DNA of 6,136 nt from Chromatiales bacterium. Lineage in GTDB: Bacteria > Pseudomonadota > Gammaproteobacteria > Thiohalospirales > Thiohalospiraceae. A program made the position numbers and the translations under genes. The stretch is from positions 1-6,136 of the forward strand of contig JALSRO010000481.1 in the NCBI GenBank assembly GCA_026984715.1, read 5' to 3'. The notes beneath the pieces are model-generated. The model worked only from the letters and a program-made list of their open reading frames with translations. It was not told the DNA's origin and ran no database searches. Of the stretch, positions 1 to 5,790 are shown piece after piece; position 1 is the stretch's first letter; the number at the start of each line of letters is the position of its first letter.

Positions 1-1568
1 TCCCTGGCCAGGGCGCGTTCGTTGGCGCTCAGTACCTTGTCCTCGAAACTCTTCAGCTCCGGAGTGATGTAGCGTTCCGCCCCCTTGAGGGTCTGGCGGC
101 GCTGGTAGTGGTCGGGAATCCTGGCGGCTTGGGTGCGGCTGACTTCGATATAGTAGCCGTGTACCCGATTGTAGTTGACCTTGAGGTTGGAGATGCCGGT
201 CTGCTCTCTCTCCCGCTGCTCCAGTTCGATGAGATAGCGGCCGGCGTTCTGCTGCAGTGCGCGCAGTTCGTCCAGTTCACTGTCGTAGCCCTGCGCGATA
301 ACCCCCCCGTCGCGGATCAGCTGGGGCGGCGTCTCTACCACGGCCCGTTGCAACAGTTCATGGAGTTCCGGGAACTCGCTGATGCGGTTGCGCAGTTCGT
401 TCAGCAGCGGGGAGTTTTTGCTGGCCAGGGTCTGCTGCAGTTGCGGCAACCGGCCCAGTGTTGTGCGCAGATGAACCAGATCGCCGGGACGGGCGGAGCG
501 CAGTGCAACCCGGGTCAGGATGCGCTCCATATCCCCGATGCCGTGCAGCTGTTCATGCAACGACTCGTAGTTGTGCTCCTCCAGAAGCTCGGCTACGGCC
601 TGGTGCCGTTGGCTGATGATCTGCTGATTTCGCAGCGGGCGGTTCAGCCAGCGCCGCAGCTGGCGGCTGCCCATGGCGGTGGCGGTATGATCGAGGATGC
701 CGGCCAGCGTCTGTTCGGGGTGGCCGGAGAGGCTGGTCTCCAGCTCCAGATTGCGGCGGCTGGCGGCATCGAGGATGATGCTCTCTTCGCGTTGCTCGAC
801 GCGCAGTGAGTTGATGTGGGGCAGCGCGCTGCGCTGGGTGTTCTGCACATAGTGAAGCAGGCCGCCGGCGGCGGCTATCGCCAGCGGAAAGGGTTCGCAG
901 CCGAAGCCGGCGAGATCACGGGTTCCGAACTGGCTACACAAAAGGCGGGTGGCGCTGTCGATCTCGAAGTGCCACGGAGGCAGACGCTGCAGGCTGCTGT
1001 TTTCGCAAAGGATGGCGGGAGGGTTCTCGTCGCAGATGATCAGCTCTGCAGGCCGCAGCCGTTCCAGCTCGCCGGCAACGGCCTCCTCGCCATCCAGCTC
1101 CATCACATGGAAGCGGCCGCTGCTGATCTCCATCCACGCCAGGCCGAACCGCTCCTTTTGCTGAAACAGGGCGGCCACCAGATTTTCTCGGCGCTCTTCC
1201 AGCAGTGACTCCTCGGTGATGGTGCCGGGAGTGATGATGCGGGTCACCTGCCGCTCGACCGGCCCCTTGCTGGTGGCAGGATCACCAATCTGCTCACAGA
1301 TGGCCACCGATTCACCCTGTTTGACCAGTTTGGCCAGATAGCCGTCCACGGCATGATAGGGAACTCCGGCCATCGGAATCGGTTCTCCCGCCGACTTCCC
1401 CCGGCTGGTGAGGCTGATGCCCAGCAGCCGGGCTGCCTTGCGTGCGTCGTCATAAAACAGCTCGTAGAAATCCCCCATGCGAAAAAACAGCAGGATGTCG
1501 GGGTGTTCAGCCTTGATGCGTAGGTACTGCTGCATCAAGGGGGTATGCCTGGAGTTGCTGGAAGCCAT
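1..1568 (-). CDS. mutS: DNA mismatch repair protein MutS, N-terminal 522 residues (3' end outside window)
   Basis: MutS recognises base mismatches and small loops in DNA and recruits MutL to start methyl-directed repair in the cytoplasm. I translated the minus strand codon by codon from the ATG at 1568 to the left edge and found no stop or frameshift. Landmarks: the mismatch-reading Phe-x-Glu motif in GDFYELF (F34, E36); AGEPIPMAG and [22 protein letters not shown] in the recognition domain; FEIDSATR and [10 protein letters not shown] in the connector; then core/clamp motifs including [23 protein letters not shown] and [10 protein letters not shown]. The fragment ends near E. coli MutS residue 523 of 853. 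The ATPase domain (Walker A near residue 614) and C-terminal dimerisation region must therefore lie off the left edge, and their integrity cannot be judged. The start gives the usual short N-terminus before [12 protein letters not shown]. The ribosome-binding site is weak (GGCCGGG just before ATG). It is divergent from the PilZ gene. Confidence 0.97.
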   Translation of the reverse strand, partial: MASSNSRHTPLMQQYLRIKAEHPDILLFFRMGDFYELFYDDARKAARLLGISLTSRGKSAGEPIPMAGVPYHAVDGYLAKLVKQGESVAICEQIGDPATSKGPVERQVTRIITPGTITEESLLEERRENLVAALFQQKERFGLAWMEISSGRFHVMELDGEEAVAGELERLRPAELIICDENPPAILCENSSLQRLPPWHFEIDSATRLLCSQFGTRDLAGFGCEPFPLAIAAAGGLLHYVQNTQRSALPHINSLRVEQREESIILDAASRRNLELETSLSGHPEQTLAGILDHTATAMGSRQLRRWLNRPLRNQQIISQRHQAVAELLEEHNYESLHEQLHGIGDMERILTRVALRSARPGDLVHLRTTLGRLPQLQQTLASKNSPLLNELRNRISEFPELHELLQRAVVETPPQLIRDGGVIAQGYDSELDELRALQQNAGRYLIELEQREREQTGISNLKVNYNRVHGYYIEVSRTQAARIPDHYQRRQTLKGAERYITPELKSFEDKVLSANERALAR

Positions 1569-1627
1569 CCCGGCCAGTTTAGCGAAATTTGCATCGGCGG
1601 CCAATTTGTGGTGCCCACTGCTTGCGA

Positions 1628-1656
1628 ATATTAGCCGGGTCTGGTATTGCTTGTAA
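1628..1656 (-). promoter_or_regulatory. candidate sigma70 promoter for mutS
   Basis: Read on the minus strand, TTACAA (1656-1651) is followed after exactly 17 nt by TAATAT (1633-1628). These match the -35 consensus TTGACA at 4 of 6 positions and the -10 consensus TATAAT at 4 of 6, at the preferred spacing. Transcription would begin near 1621, giving a leader of roughly 53 nt before the mutS ATG. This is the only well-spaced pair I found in the divergent gap. It is a prediction from pattern only. Confidence 0.5.
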
Positions 1657-1685
1657 GCCGATAACGATAATTCGAGGTCAAGCCG

Positions 1686-1991
1686 ATGACGAAGCGACTG
1701 GATTACAGTGAAAAACGGGATTTCGTCCGCATGCACGTGAAGTGTACGGTGGACTACAGAGTAGCGGAGGAGGGGGAGTCGCGGCTGGCGGAGGGGCACA
1801 ATCTCAGCGCTGGTGGAGTTCAGTTCGAAACGGACCAGATGCTCCCGGAGGGGACGCAGCTCGAGATCACCATCTCCCCAGAGCAGAAGCTGACTCCGCC
1901 TCTGGAGGCTACCGCCGAGGTAGTCAGGGCCGAGCCTTCGCCCGACGGCAGACATTTGATCAGCTGTCGCTTCCAGAAGGTGAAAAGCTGA
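1686..1991 (+). CDS. single-domain PilZ protein (probable c-di-GMP receptor)
   Basis: This 101-residue cytoplasmic protein is almost entirely one PilZ domain, the common bacterial receptor fold for the second messenger cyclic di-GMP. Both ligand-binding signatures are present: RxxxR at R11-DFV-R15, and (D/N)xSxxG as NLSAGG at residues 39-44. A beta-rich remainder ([17 protein letters not shown], then AEVVRAEP and LISCRF) fits the six-stranded barrel. There is no attached catalytic or output domain, so it probably acts by binding a partner protein, which is not identifiable here. The start is supported by GAGGT at 1674-1678, 7 nt before the ATG. Its stop TGA overlaps the pncC ATG by one base, implying translational coupling and co-transcription with pncC and thpR. 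Small PilZ proteins are hard to assign to subfamilies; a motility or type IV pilus role is possible but nothing nearby supports it. Confidence 0.88.
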   Translation: MTKRLDYSEKRDFVRMHVKCTVDYRVAEEGESRLAEGHNLSAGGVQFETDQMLPEGTQLEITISPEQKLTPPLEATAEVVRAEPSPDGRHLISCRFQKVKS

Positions 1992-2473
1992 TGGACAAGA
2001 TTCACCAGCTGGCTTGCCGGCTTGGTGAGCAGTTGCTGCAGCGGCGGATGATGCTGGCTACTGCAGAGTCCTGTACCGGCGGCTGGATTTCCAAGATCAT
2101 TACCGATATTCCGGGAAGCTCCCGCTGGTTCGAGCGGGGTTTTGTCACCTATACCAATATAGCCAAGCGGGAGATGCTGGGGGTGCATGCCGGGACACTG
2201 GAGGCATTCGGGGCGGTGAGCGAGCAGACAGTGCTGGAGATGGCGCGGGGGGCGTTGCGGTACAGCCATGCACAGCTGTCGATTGCGGTCAGCGGGATAG
2301 CTGGACCGGGCGGAGCCGTGCCGGGGAAGCCGGTCGGAACTGTCTGGTTTGCCTGGGCCGGACCGGGGGAGGGGGTGGATACCTACATGGAGCGGTTCTA
2401 CGGCGATCGTGAGGAGGTGCGCCAGGGAGCGGTACGAGTCGCGTTGGAAGGGCTGTGTGATGCAGCAGGGTAA
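1991..2473 (+). CDS. pncC: nicotinamide-nucleotide amidase PncC (stand-alone CinA C-terminal domain)
   Basis: PncC deamidates nicotinamide mononucleotide to nicotinate mononucleotide, returning the NMN left by NAD-dependent DNA ligase and other reactions to NAD synthesis. The 160-residue protein is close to E. coli PncC (about 165) and lacks the N-terminal molybdopterin-binding-like domain of full CinA. Family signatures: AESCTGG at 25-31, [20 protein letters not shown] at 37-56, GAVSE at 74-78, SGIAGPGG at 101-108 and KPVGTVWFA at 113-121. I chose the ATG at 1991 because it gives the family length and begins directly before the first helix; AGAAGG at 1975-1980 is a reasonable ribosome-binding site, and the codon overlaps the PilZ stop by one base. 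The frame stays open upstream through the PilZ gene, but those residues are not PncC-like. Its 3' end overlaps thpR by 14 nt. The position just upstream of recA is typical for gammaproteobacteria. Confidence 0.94.
   Translation: MDKIHQLACRLGEQLLQRRMMLATAESCTGGWISKIITDIPGSSRWFERGFVTYTNIAKREMLGVHAGTLEAFGAVSEQTVLEMARGALRYSHAQLSIAVSGIAGPGGAVPGKPVGTVWFAWAGPGEGVDTYMERFYGDREEVRQGAVRVALEGLCDAAG
2446..2452 (+). promoter_or_regulatory. ribosome-binding site that fixes the thpR start
   Basis: GGAAGGG lies inside the end of pncC, with the core GGAAGG ending 8 nt before the ATG at 2460. This favours 2460 over an in-frame upstream ATG at 2349, which would add 37 residues that are merely the pncC gene read in another frame. 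Confidence 0.7.
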
Positions 2474-2990
2474 GCATCGCCCCCTGTTTTTCGCCTTGTG
2501 GCCGGACGAGGAGGTGCGCCGGCAGCTCCAGCAGCTTCTGAGCCAGCCTCCGTTTGCCAAGGTGGAGGGAAGAGCCGTGGATGCGGAGAATTTCCACATT
2601 ACCCTGCGTTACCTGGGGGTGTTGTCCAGTCCACAGCGGCTATGTGCAGAGCGCGTTGCCGATGCCGTCGGCTTCGAGAGCTTTCGGCTGGTGCTGGATC
2701 GAGTGGGTTACTGGCGGAGTCCCCGGGTGGCGTGGCTCGGTCCGAGCAAAACCCCGGTAGCGTTGCGCCAACTGGCGACACGGCTGGAACAGGGAGTGGT
2801 GGCGTGCGGGCTGGAGCCCGAGGAGCGTGCTTTTCAACCCCATCTGACCTGTTTGCGCAAGGCCCGGCCCTGGCCCCGGGATATCGATTTTCCCGCGATC
2901 ACCTGGCAGGTGGACCACTTCGTCCTGGCCCGTTCCGCCGTTGTGCGGGAGGGGGTCCGTTATGATGTGCTGCGTAGCTGGAGGGGGTAG
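2460..2990 (+). CDS. thpR: RNA 2',3'-cyclic phosphodiesterase (2H family, ThpR/LigT)
   Basis: ThpR is a 2H phosphoesterase that opens 2',3'-cyclic phosphate ends of RNA to 2'-phosphates; the same family can join tRNA halves through 2'-5' bonds in vitro. The protein from the ATG at 2460 is 176 residues, the same length as the E. coli protein. Both catalytic HxT motifs are present: HITLRYLG at residues 46-53 (H46, T48) and HLTCLRK at 128-134 (H128, T130). Other family landmarks are the RPLFFAL opening, RVAWLG near 89-94 and a C-terminal strand VDHFVLARSAV. The start overlaps the end of pncC by 14 nt, so the two are probably co-translated from one mRNA. The in vivo substrate of this family is poorly defined. 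No strong terminator follows; a 5-bp repeat (CCGGG at 2991-2995, CCCGG at 3012-3016) lacks a T-run, so read-through into recA is plausible. Confidence 0.93.
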   Translation: MQQGKHRPLFFALWPDEEVRRQLQQLLSQPPFAKVEGRAVDAENFHITLRYLGVLSSPQRLCAERVADAVGFESFRLVLDRVGYWRSPRVAWLGPSKTPVALRQLATRLEQGVVACGLEPEERAFQPHLTCLRKARPWPRDIDFPAITWQVDHFVLARSAVVREGVRYDVLRSWRG

Positions 2991-3026
2991 CCGGGTAGGG
3001 TGGATGTTGCTCCCGGTACGCTGTCA

Positions 3027-3049
3027 GGTGGTGGTTGGTGGTTTGAGGG
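3027..3049 (+). other. GG-rich tract in the recA leader (possible two-layer G-quadruplex)
   Basis: GGTGGTGGTTGGTGG at 3027-3041 has five GG pairs split by one or two bases, and a GGG follows at 3047-3049. It covers the candidate -35 of recA. Two-layer quadruplexes can form from such runs, but they are usually of low stability and no function is shown. It may simply be chance GT-rich sequence. Confidence 0.3.
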
Positions 3050-3063
3050 AACTGTGAAATAAT
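3035..3063 (+). promoter_or_regulatory. candidate promoter for recA
   Basis: TTGGTG (3035-3040) and AATAAT (3058-3063) are separated by 17 nt. The -10 is preceded by TG one base upstream (TGAAATAAT, 3055-3063), an extended -10 arrangement that could offset the poor -35. Transcription would start near 3070, giving a leader of about 27 nt with GAGG at 3085-3088, 8 nt before the ATG. No CTGT-N8-ACAG LexA operator overlaps it. Confidence 0.42.
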
Positions 3064-3098
3064 TGCTGTCCAGAGGTATCTATCGAGGTTACAGCAAT
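3062..3098 (+). repeat. perfect 8-bp inverted repeat enclosing the recA ribosome-binding site and touching the start codon
   Basis: ATTGCTGT at 3062-3069 is the exact reverse complement of ACAGCAAT at 3091-3098. The 21 nt between them contain the recA Shine-Dalgarno GAGG (3085-3088). The right arm includes the first two bases of the recA ATG. In an mRNA that begins upstream of 3062, the arms could pair and occlude the start codon. In DNA, they could be two half-sites of an operator; the CTGT and ACAG cores recall LexA half-sites, but at the wrong spacing. Confidence 0.6.
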
Positions 3099-4131
3099 GG
3101 ATGACAACAGAAAGAAGGCGCTGAGCGCGGCACTCAGCCAGATCGAGAGGCAGTTCGGCAAGGGCTCCGTGATGCGCATGGGCGACTCGGGCGCGCTGCA
3201 TGACGTGGAGGCCATCTCTACCGGCTCGCTGGGGCTGGATATCGCCCTCGGAATTGGTGGTGTGCCCAAGGGGCGGGTGGTGGAGATCTACGGGCCGGAG
3301 TCCTCCGGCAAGACCACCCTCACCCTGCAGATCATCGCCGAGTCGCAGAAGAACGGTGGCACCTGTGCCTTTGTGGATGCCGAGCATGCCCTGGATCCGG
3401 TCTATGCAGAAAAGCTGGGTGTCAATATCGACGACCTGCTGGTCTCCCAGCCGGACACCGGCGAACAGGCGCTGGAGATCACCGATATGCTGGTGCGCTC
3501 CGGCGCGGTGGATGTTGTGGTGGTGGACTCGGTGGCGGCGCTCACCCCCAAGGCCGAGATCGAAGGGGATATGGGGGACTCCCATATGGGGCTGCAGGCG
3601 CGGCTGATGTCCCAGGCGCTGCGCAAGCTTACCGCCAACATCAAGCGCTCCAACACCCTGGTGATCTTCATCAACCAGATCCGGATGAAGATCGGGGTGA
3701 TGTTCGGCAACCCGGAGACCACCACCGGTGGCAATGCGCTCAAGTTCTACGCTTCGGTACGCATGGATATCCGTCGTATCGGAGCCATCAAGAAGGGGGA
3801 CGAGGTGATCGGCAACCAGACCCGTGTCAAGGTGGTGAAGAACAAGGTGGCCCCGCCCTTCAAGCAAACCGAGTTCGAGATCCTGTATGGCGAGGGGATC
3901 TCCCGCGAAGGGGAGCTGATTGATCTGGGTGTTCAGCAGGGACTGATCAACAAGGCCGGTGCCTGGTACAGCTACAACGGCGACCGTATCGGCCAGGGCA
4001 AGGACAATGTGCGCAACTTCCTGAAGGAGAATCCGGACATCGCCCGGGAACTGGATGAGAAGATCAGGGAACAGTTGCTGCCAAGCAAGGCCGCCGACGC
4101 AAATGAACCGGCCGTTGAAGATAACGCATAA
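3097..4131 (+). CDS. recA: recombinase RecA
   Basis: RecA polymerises on single-stranded DNA, pairs it with homologous duplex and, as the active filament, stimulates LexA self-cleavage in the SOS response. The 344-residue protein is near the usual length (E. coli about 353) and looks fully functional. Visible elements: N-terminal polymerisation helix (residues 4-30), Walker A GPESSGKT at 66-73, catalytic Glu in DAEHALD (E96), Walker B VVVVDSV with D144, loop L1 around E156-G157, the switch Gln in INQIR (Q194), DNA-binding loop L2 at about 195-209 and the KFYASVR strand from K216. The C-terminus is short and acidic (EPAVEDNA), as in relatives where it tempers DNA binding. The start at 3097 has GAGG at 3085-3088. 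The usual partner recX does not follow; queH begins 2 nt after the stop. A canonical LexA box is not visible upstream. Confidence 0.98.
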   Translation: MDDNRKKALSAALSQIERQFGKGSVMRMGDSGALHDVEAISTGSLGLDIALGIGGVPKGRVVEIYGPESSGKTTLTLQIIAESQKNGGTCAFVDAEHALDPVYAEKLGVNIDDLLVSQPDTGEQALEITDMLVRSGAVDVVVVDSVAALTPKAEIEGDMGDSHMGLQARLMSQALRKLTANIKRSNTLVIFINQIRMKIGVMFGNPETTTGGNALKFYASVRMDIRRIGAIKKGDEVIGNQTRVKVVKNKVAPPFKQTEFEILYGEGISREGELIDLGVQQGLINKAGAWYSYNGDRIGQGKDNVRNFLKENPDIARELDEKIREQLLPSKAADANEPAVEDNA

Positions 4132-4133
4132 CG

Positions 4134-4778
4134 TTGGGTAAACGAAAAAGGGAGAGTGAACGGCTGATCCCGCCCGGCGGCGAGAAACGCATCCTTCTGC
4201 ACACCTGTTGCGCCCCCTGCTCGGGGGCGATGATCGAGACCATGCGTTGTGCCGGTCTCGAATTGACCATCTTCTTTTACAATCCCAATATCCATCCCCG
4301 GCGCGAATATGAAATCCGCAAGGAGGAGAATATTCGTTATGCGCAGGAGCACGCGATTCCTTTCTTTGACGGAGACTATGATGTAAAGGAGTGGTTTGCG
4401 CGCGCCAAAGGTCTTGAGCATGAACCGGAGCGGGGAGAGCGCTGCAGCCGCTGTTTCGACCTGCGCTTCGAGCGCAGTGCGCTGTTTGCCCATGAGAACG
4501 GTTTCCGGGTATTCACCAGCAGCTTGGGTTTTTCGCGCTGGAAAGATCTGCAGCAGGTCAACGACAGCGGTACACGGGCGGCATCAAACTATCCGGGCCT
4601 TGTCTACTGGACCCACAACTGGCGCAAGGGCGGCAGGCAGCAGCGTGGAATCGAGATCTCCAGAGAGGAGAACTTCTATCGCCAGGAGTATTGTGGTTGC
4701 ATCTATTCACTACGTGACAGGCGTGAGATACAGAAGAGAAAGTTGGACGACAATTTCGGCAGATGCAGCAGTGATTGA
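4134..4778 (+). CDS. queH: epoxyqueuosine reductase QueH (non-canonical start)
   Basis: QueH performs the last step of queuosine synthesis, reducing epoxyqueuosine to queuosine at position 34 of tRNAs with a GUN anticodon; it is an iron-sulfur enzyme that replaces the unrelated QueG. The family cysteines are all present: HTCCAPC (C25, C26, C29), CSRC (C104, C107) and YCGC (C187, C189). Other family blocks are [20 protein letters not shown] (47-66), [17 protein letters not shown] (127-143) and [10 protein letters not shown] (158-167). No ATG precedes the essential cysteines, so the start is non-standard. TTG at 4134 gives an N-terminus resembling related proteins (RERL-type stretch before PGG) but has a poor ribosome-binding site. 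CTG at 4164 sits 9 nt after GGAG (4151-4154) and would remove 10 residues. The gene starts 2 nt after recA and is very probably co-transcribed with it. Function is secure; the exact start is not. Confidence 0.93.
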   Translation: MGKRKRESERLIPPGGEKRILLHTCCAPCSGAMIETMRCAGLELTIFFYNPNIHPRREYEIRKEENIRYAQEHAIPFFDGDYDVKEWFARAKGLEHEPERGERCSRCFDLRFERSALFAHENGFRVFTSSLGFSRWKDLQQVNDSGTRAASNYPGLVYWTHNWRKGGRQQRGIEISREENFYRQEYCGCIYSLRDRREIQKRKLDDNFGRCSSD

Positions 4779-4790
4779 ATAAACGATAAA

Positions 4791-5264
4791 ATGAAATCTG
4801 GATTTGTTCCAGTCGTCCTCCTGTTTCTCCACTCTTCCGCCTGTGCGGATACACTCTTCGTACGACCCCAAGCAGGCTACGGATATCTCGATTCCAGAAT
4901 CCACGGCGGCAGCGGAAACGTTTATCACGTTGGTGCACGACTCCTTCTCGATGCCGGAGAGGTGCGCCGATACGGTTTGGAGCTATCCCGGTTCAGCATT
5001 GCAAATGGTGAAGATTTCACTTCCCTTGGAATTGTGCTCGAACAACGACTGTGGGATTGGTTCAATATGTCGATTGGAACGGTTGGATATTCTGGATATG
5101 GTATGAATTCAGACAACATTGCCGGATTGATGACCAATCTGGGCTGGGAGCCGAACAACGACAATGGTTTCGAACCATTCATCACTTATCGGAACGATGT
5201 GATTTTTTCAGAAGATATCGGTATTGCCTATTCCATAAGCGCCGGATTTACGTTTGATTTTTGA
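4791..5264 (+). CDS. small secreted beta-rich protein, probable outer-membrane beta-barrel
   Basis: I do not recognise a named family. The 157-residue product begins with a classical signal peptide: K2, a hydrophobic core VPVVLLFL (residues 6-13) and an ACA|D cleavage site after A19. The mature part of about 138 residues is a series of short amphipathic strands rich in Gly and aromatic residues (for example GYGYLDSRI, GLELSRFSI, FNMSIGTVGYSGYG, FEPFITYRNDVIF, SISAGFTFDF) and ends in Phe, the usual signal for insertion by the BAM complex. This suggests an eight-strand barrel of OmpA/OmpW/PagL size. The HYSNAG-type catalytic motif of PagL is absent, so a lipid A deacylase role is not supported. 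It starts 12 nt after queH with no clear Shine-Dalgarno. One 60-base line (5101-5160) counts to 50% G+C, visibly lower than recA, suggesting a different history. A lipoprotein is less likely because no Leu precedes the S-S-A-C. Confidence 0.75.
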   Translation: MKSGFVPVVLLFLHSSACADTLFVRPQAGYGYLDSRIHGGSGNVYHVGARLLLDAGEVRRYGLELSRFSIANGEDFTSLGIVLEQRLWDWFNMSIGTVGYSGYGMNSDNIAGLMTNLGWEPNNDNGFEPFITYRNDVIFSEDIGIAYSISAGFTFDF

Positions 5265-5288
5265 AAATTCACCTGGCGGTGTCCAGTG
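5263..5288 (-). terminator. weak candidate terminator for the minus-strand unit
   Basis: On the minus strand CACTGG (5288-5283), a 6-nt loop and CCAGGTG (5276-5270) can form a six-pair stem with one bulged G, followed by AATTTTC (through 5263). It starts 7 nt after the stop codon of the membrane-protein gene. The stem is short and the T-run is only four bases, so this is a low-confidence call. On the plus strand the same hairpin has no T-run and would be a poor terminator for the queH-side unit. Confidence 0.28.
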
Positions 5289-5295
5289 GATCAAT

Positions 5296-5784
5296 CTATT
5301 GAATCAGACGTAACCCGTGAGCCCCCGTCACCGCGCCGAATACCGCCAGCAGACTCAGGGTCAGCAGCACCCGGTGCATCCTGTGGACCAGGGTGAAGGC
5401 CCTGTCGCTATCCCGGCTGGCTCGTTCGTGAAACCAGCGGTGCAGAAACAGCGGCTCAAGAACGAACAGCACCAAGGTAAAGATAATCCAGATAAAGGTC
5501 ATCAGATGCAGCCACCAGAACTGTGGCTGCTGATAGCGCTCCCAGGCGTTCATGGCCTCCAGCATATAGAATCCGGACAGACCTGTAATCACGGTAGTGA
5601 TTCTGGCCTGGAAGGCGAACCTTCCTTCCAGTTGTTCAAACAGCTCCAGCCGCGATTCGGGATCGGCGACCTGTCTGAGTGCGGTGATTAGCACGGTGGT
5701 GACAAATGCGACACCTCCTATCCACAGTACGACGCCGATAACGTGAATGGCGCGGGCCAGAACAAAATAGTTATAGTTCTCCAT
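5296..5784 (-). CDS. four-helix integral membrane protein, CopD/HemJ-like
   Basis: The 162-residue protein has four predicted membrane segments at about 8-33, 57-78, 90-113 and 138-158. The first, ARAIHVIGVVLWIGGVAF (10-27), has the histidine-plus-WxGG pattern seen in CopD-like and HemJ/UPF0093-like inner-membrane proteins, many of which bind heme b or handle copper. Histidines that could be ligands are H14 and H93 inside helices 1 and 3, and H115, H119, H134, H137 and H156 near helix ends. No cysteine motif is present. The start ATG at 5784 has AGGA (5792-5789) with a short 4-nt gap, overlapping the upstream cupin stop codon, so the two are one transcriptional unit. The family call is from pattern recall and the exact substrate or cofactor is unknown; a cytochrome-b-like electron carrier or a metal-related membrane protein are both possible. 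Confidence 0.72.
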   Translation of the reverse strand: MENYNYFVLARAIHVIGVVLWIGGVAFVTTVLITALRQVADPESRLELFEQLEGRFAFQARITTVITGLSGFYMLEAMNAWERYQQPQFWWLHLMTFIWIIFTLVLFVLEPLFLHRWFHERASRDSDRAFTLVHRMHRVLLTLSLLAVFGAVTGAHGLRLIQ

Positions 5785-5790
5785 CTTTTC

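Noticed and set aside
108..809. 233-codon open frame on the plus strand within mutS
   Set aside because: It is antisense to a fully conserved mutS coding frame and its product is a low-complexity Leu/Gln/Ala string with no recognisable domain. It is a GC-rich shadow frame.
2349..2459. Upstream in-frame ATG that would lengthen thpR by 37 residues
   Set aside because: The added residues are pncC read in another frame. The ATG at 2460 has a strong ribosome-binding site and gives exactly the family length.
1820..2599. 259-codon minus-strand open frame across pilZ, pncC and thpR
   Set aside because: It runs antisense across three well-supported genes and shows no domain.
2900..2912. Palindrome CACCTGGCAGGTG
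   Set aside because: It lies inside thpR codons, is short, and its position does not suggest an operator; chance is likely at this G+C.
2991..3016. CCGGG...CCCGG hairpin as a thpR terminator
   Set aside because: The stem is only 5 bp with a 16-nt loop and no T-run follows.
3052..3069. CTGT...CTGT as a LexA operator
   Set aside because: The copies are direct, not inverted, and the inverted ACAG partner lies 21 nt after the second CTGT instead of 8.
2899..3867. 322-codon open frame on the minus strand over recA
   Set aside because: The codon phase is the antisense of recA, the product is rich in His, Leu and Gly repeats typical of antisense translation, and it has no recognisable motif.
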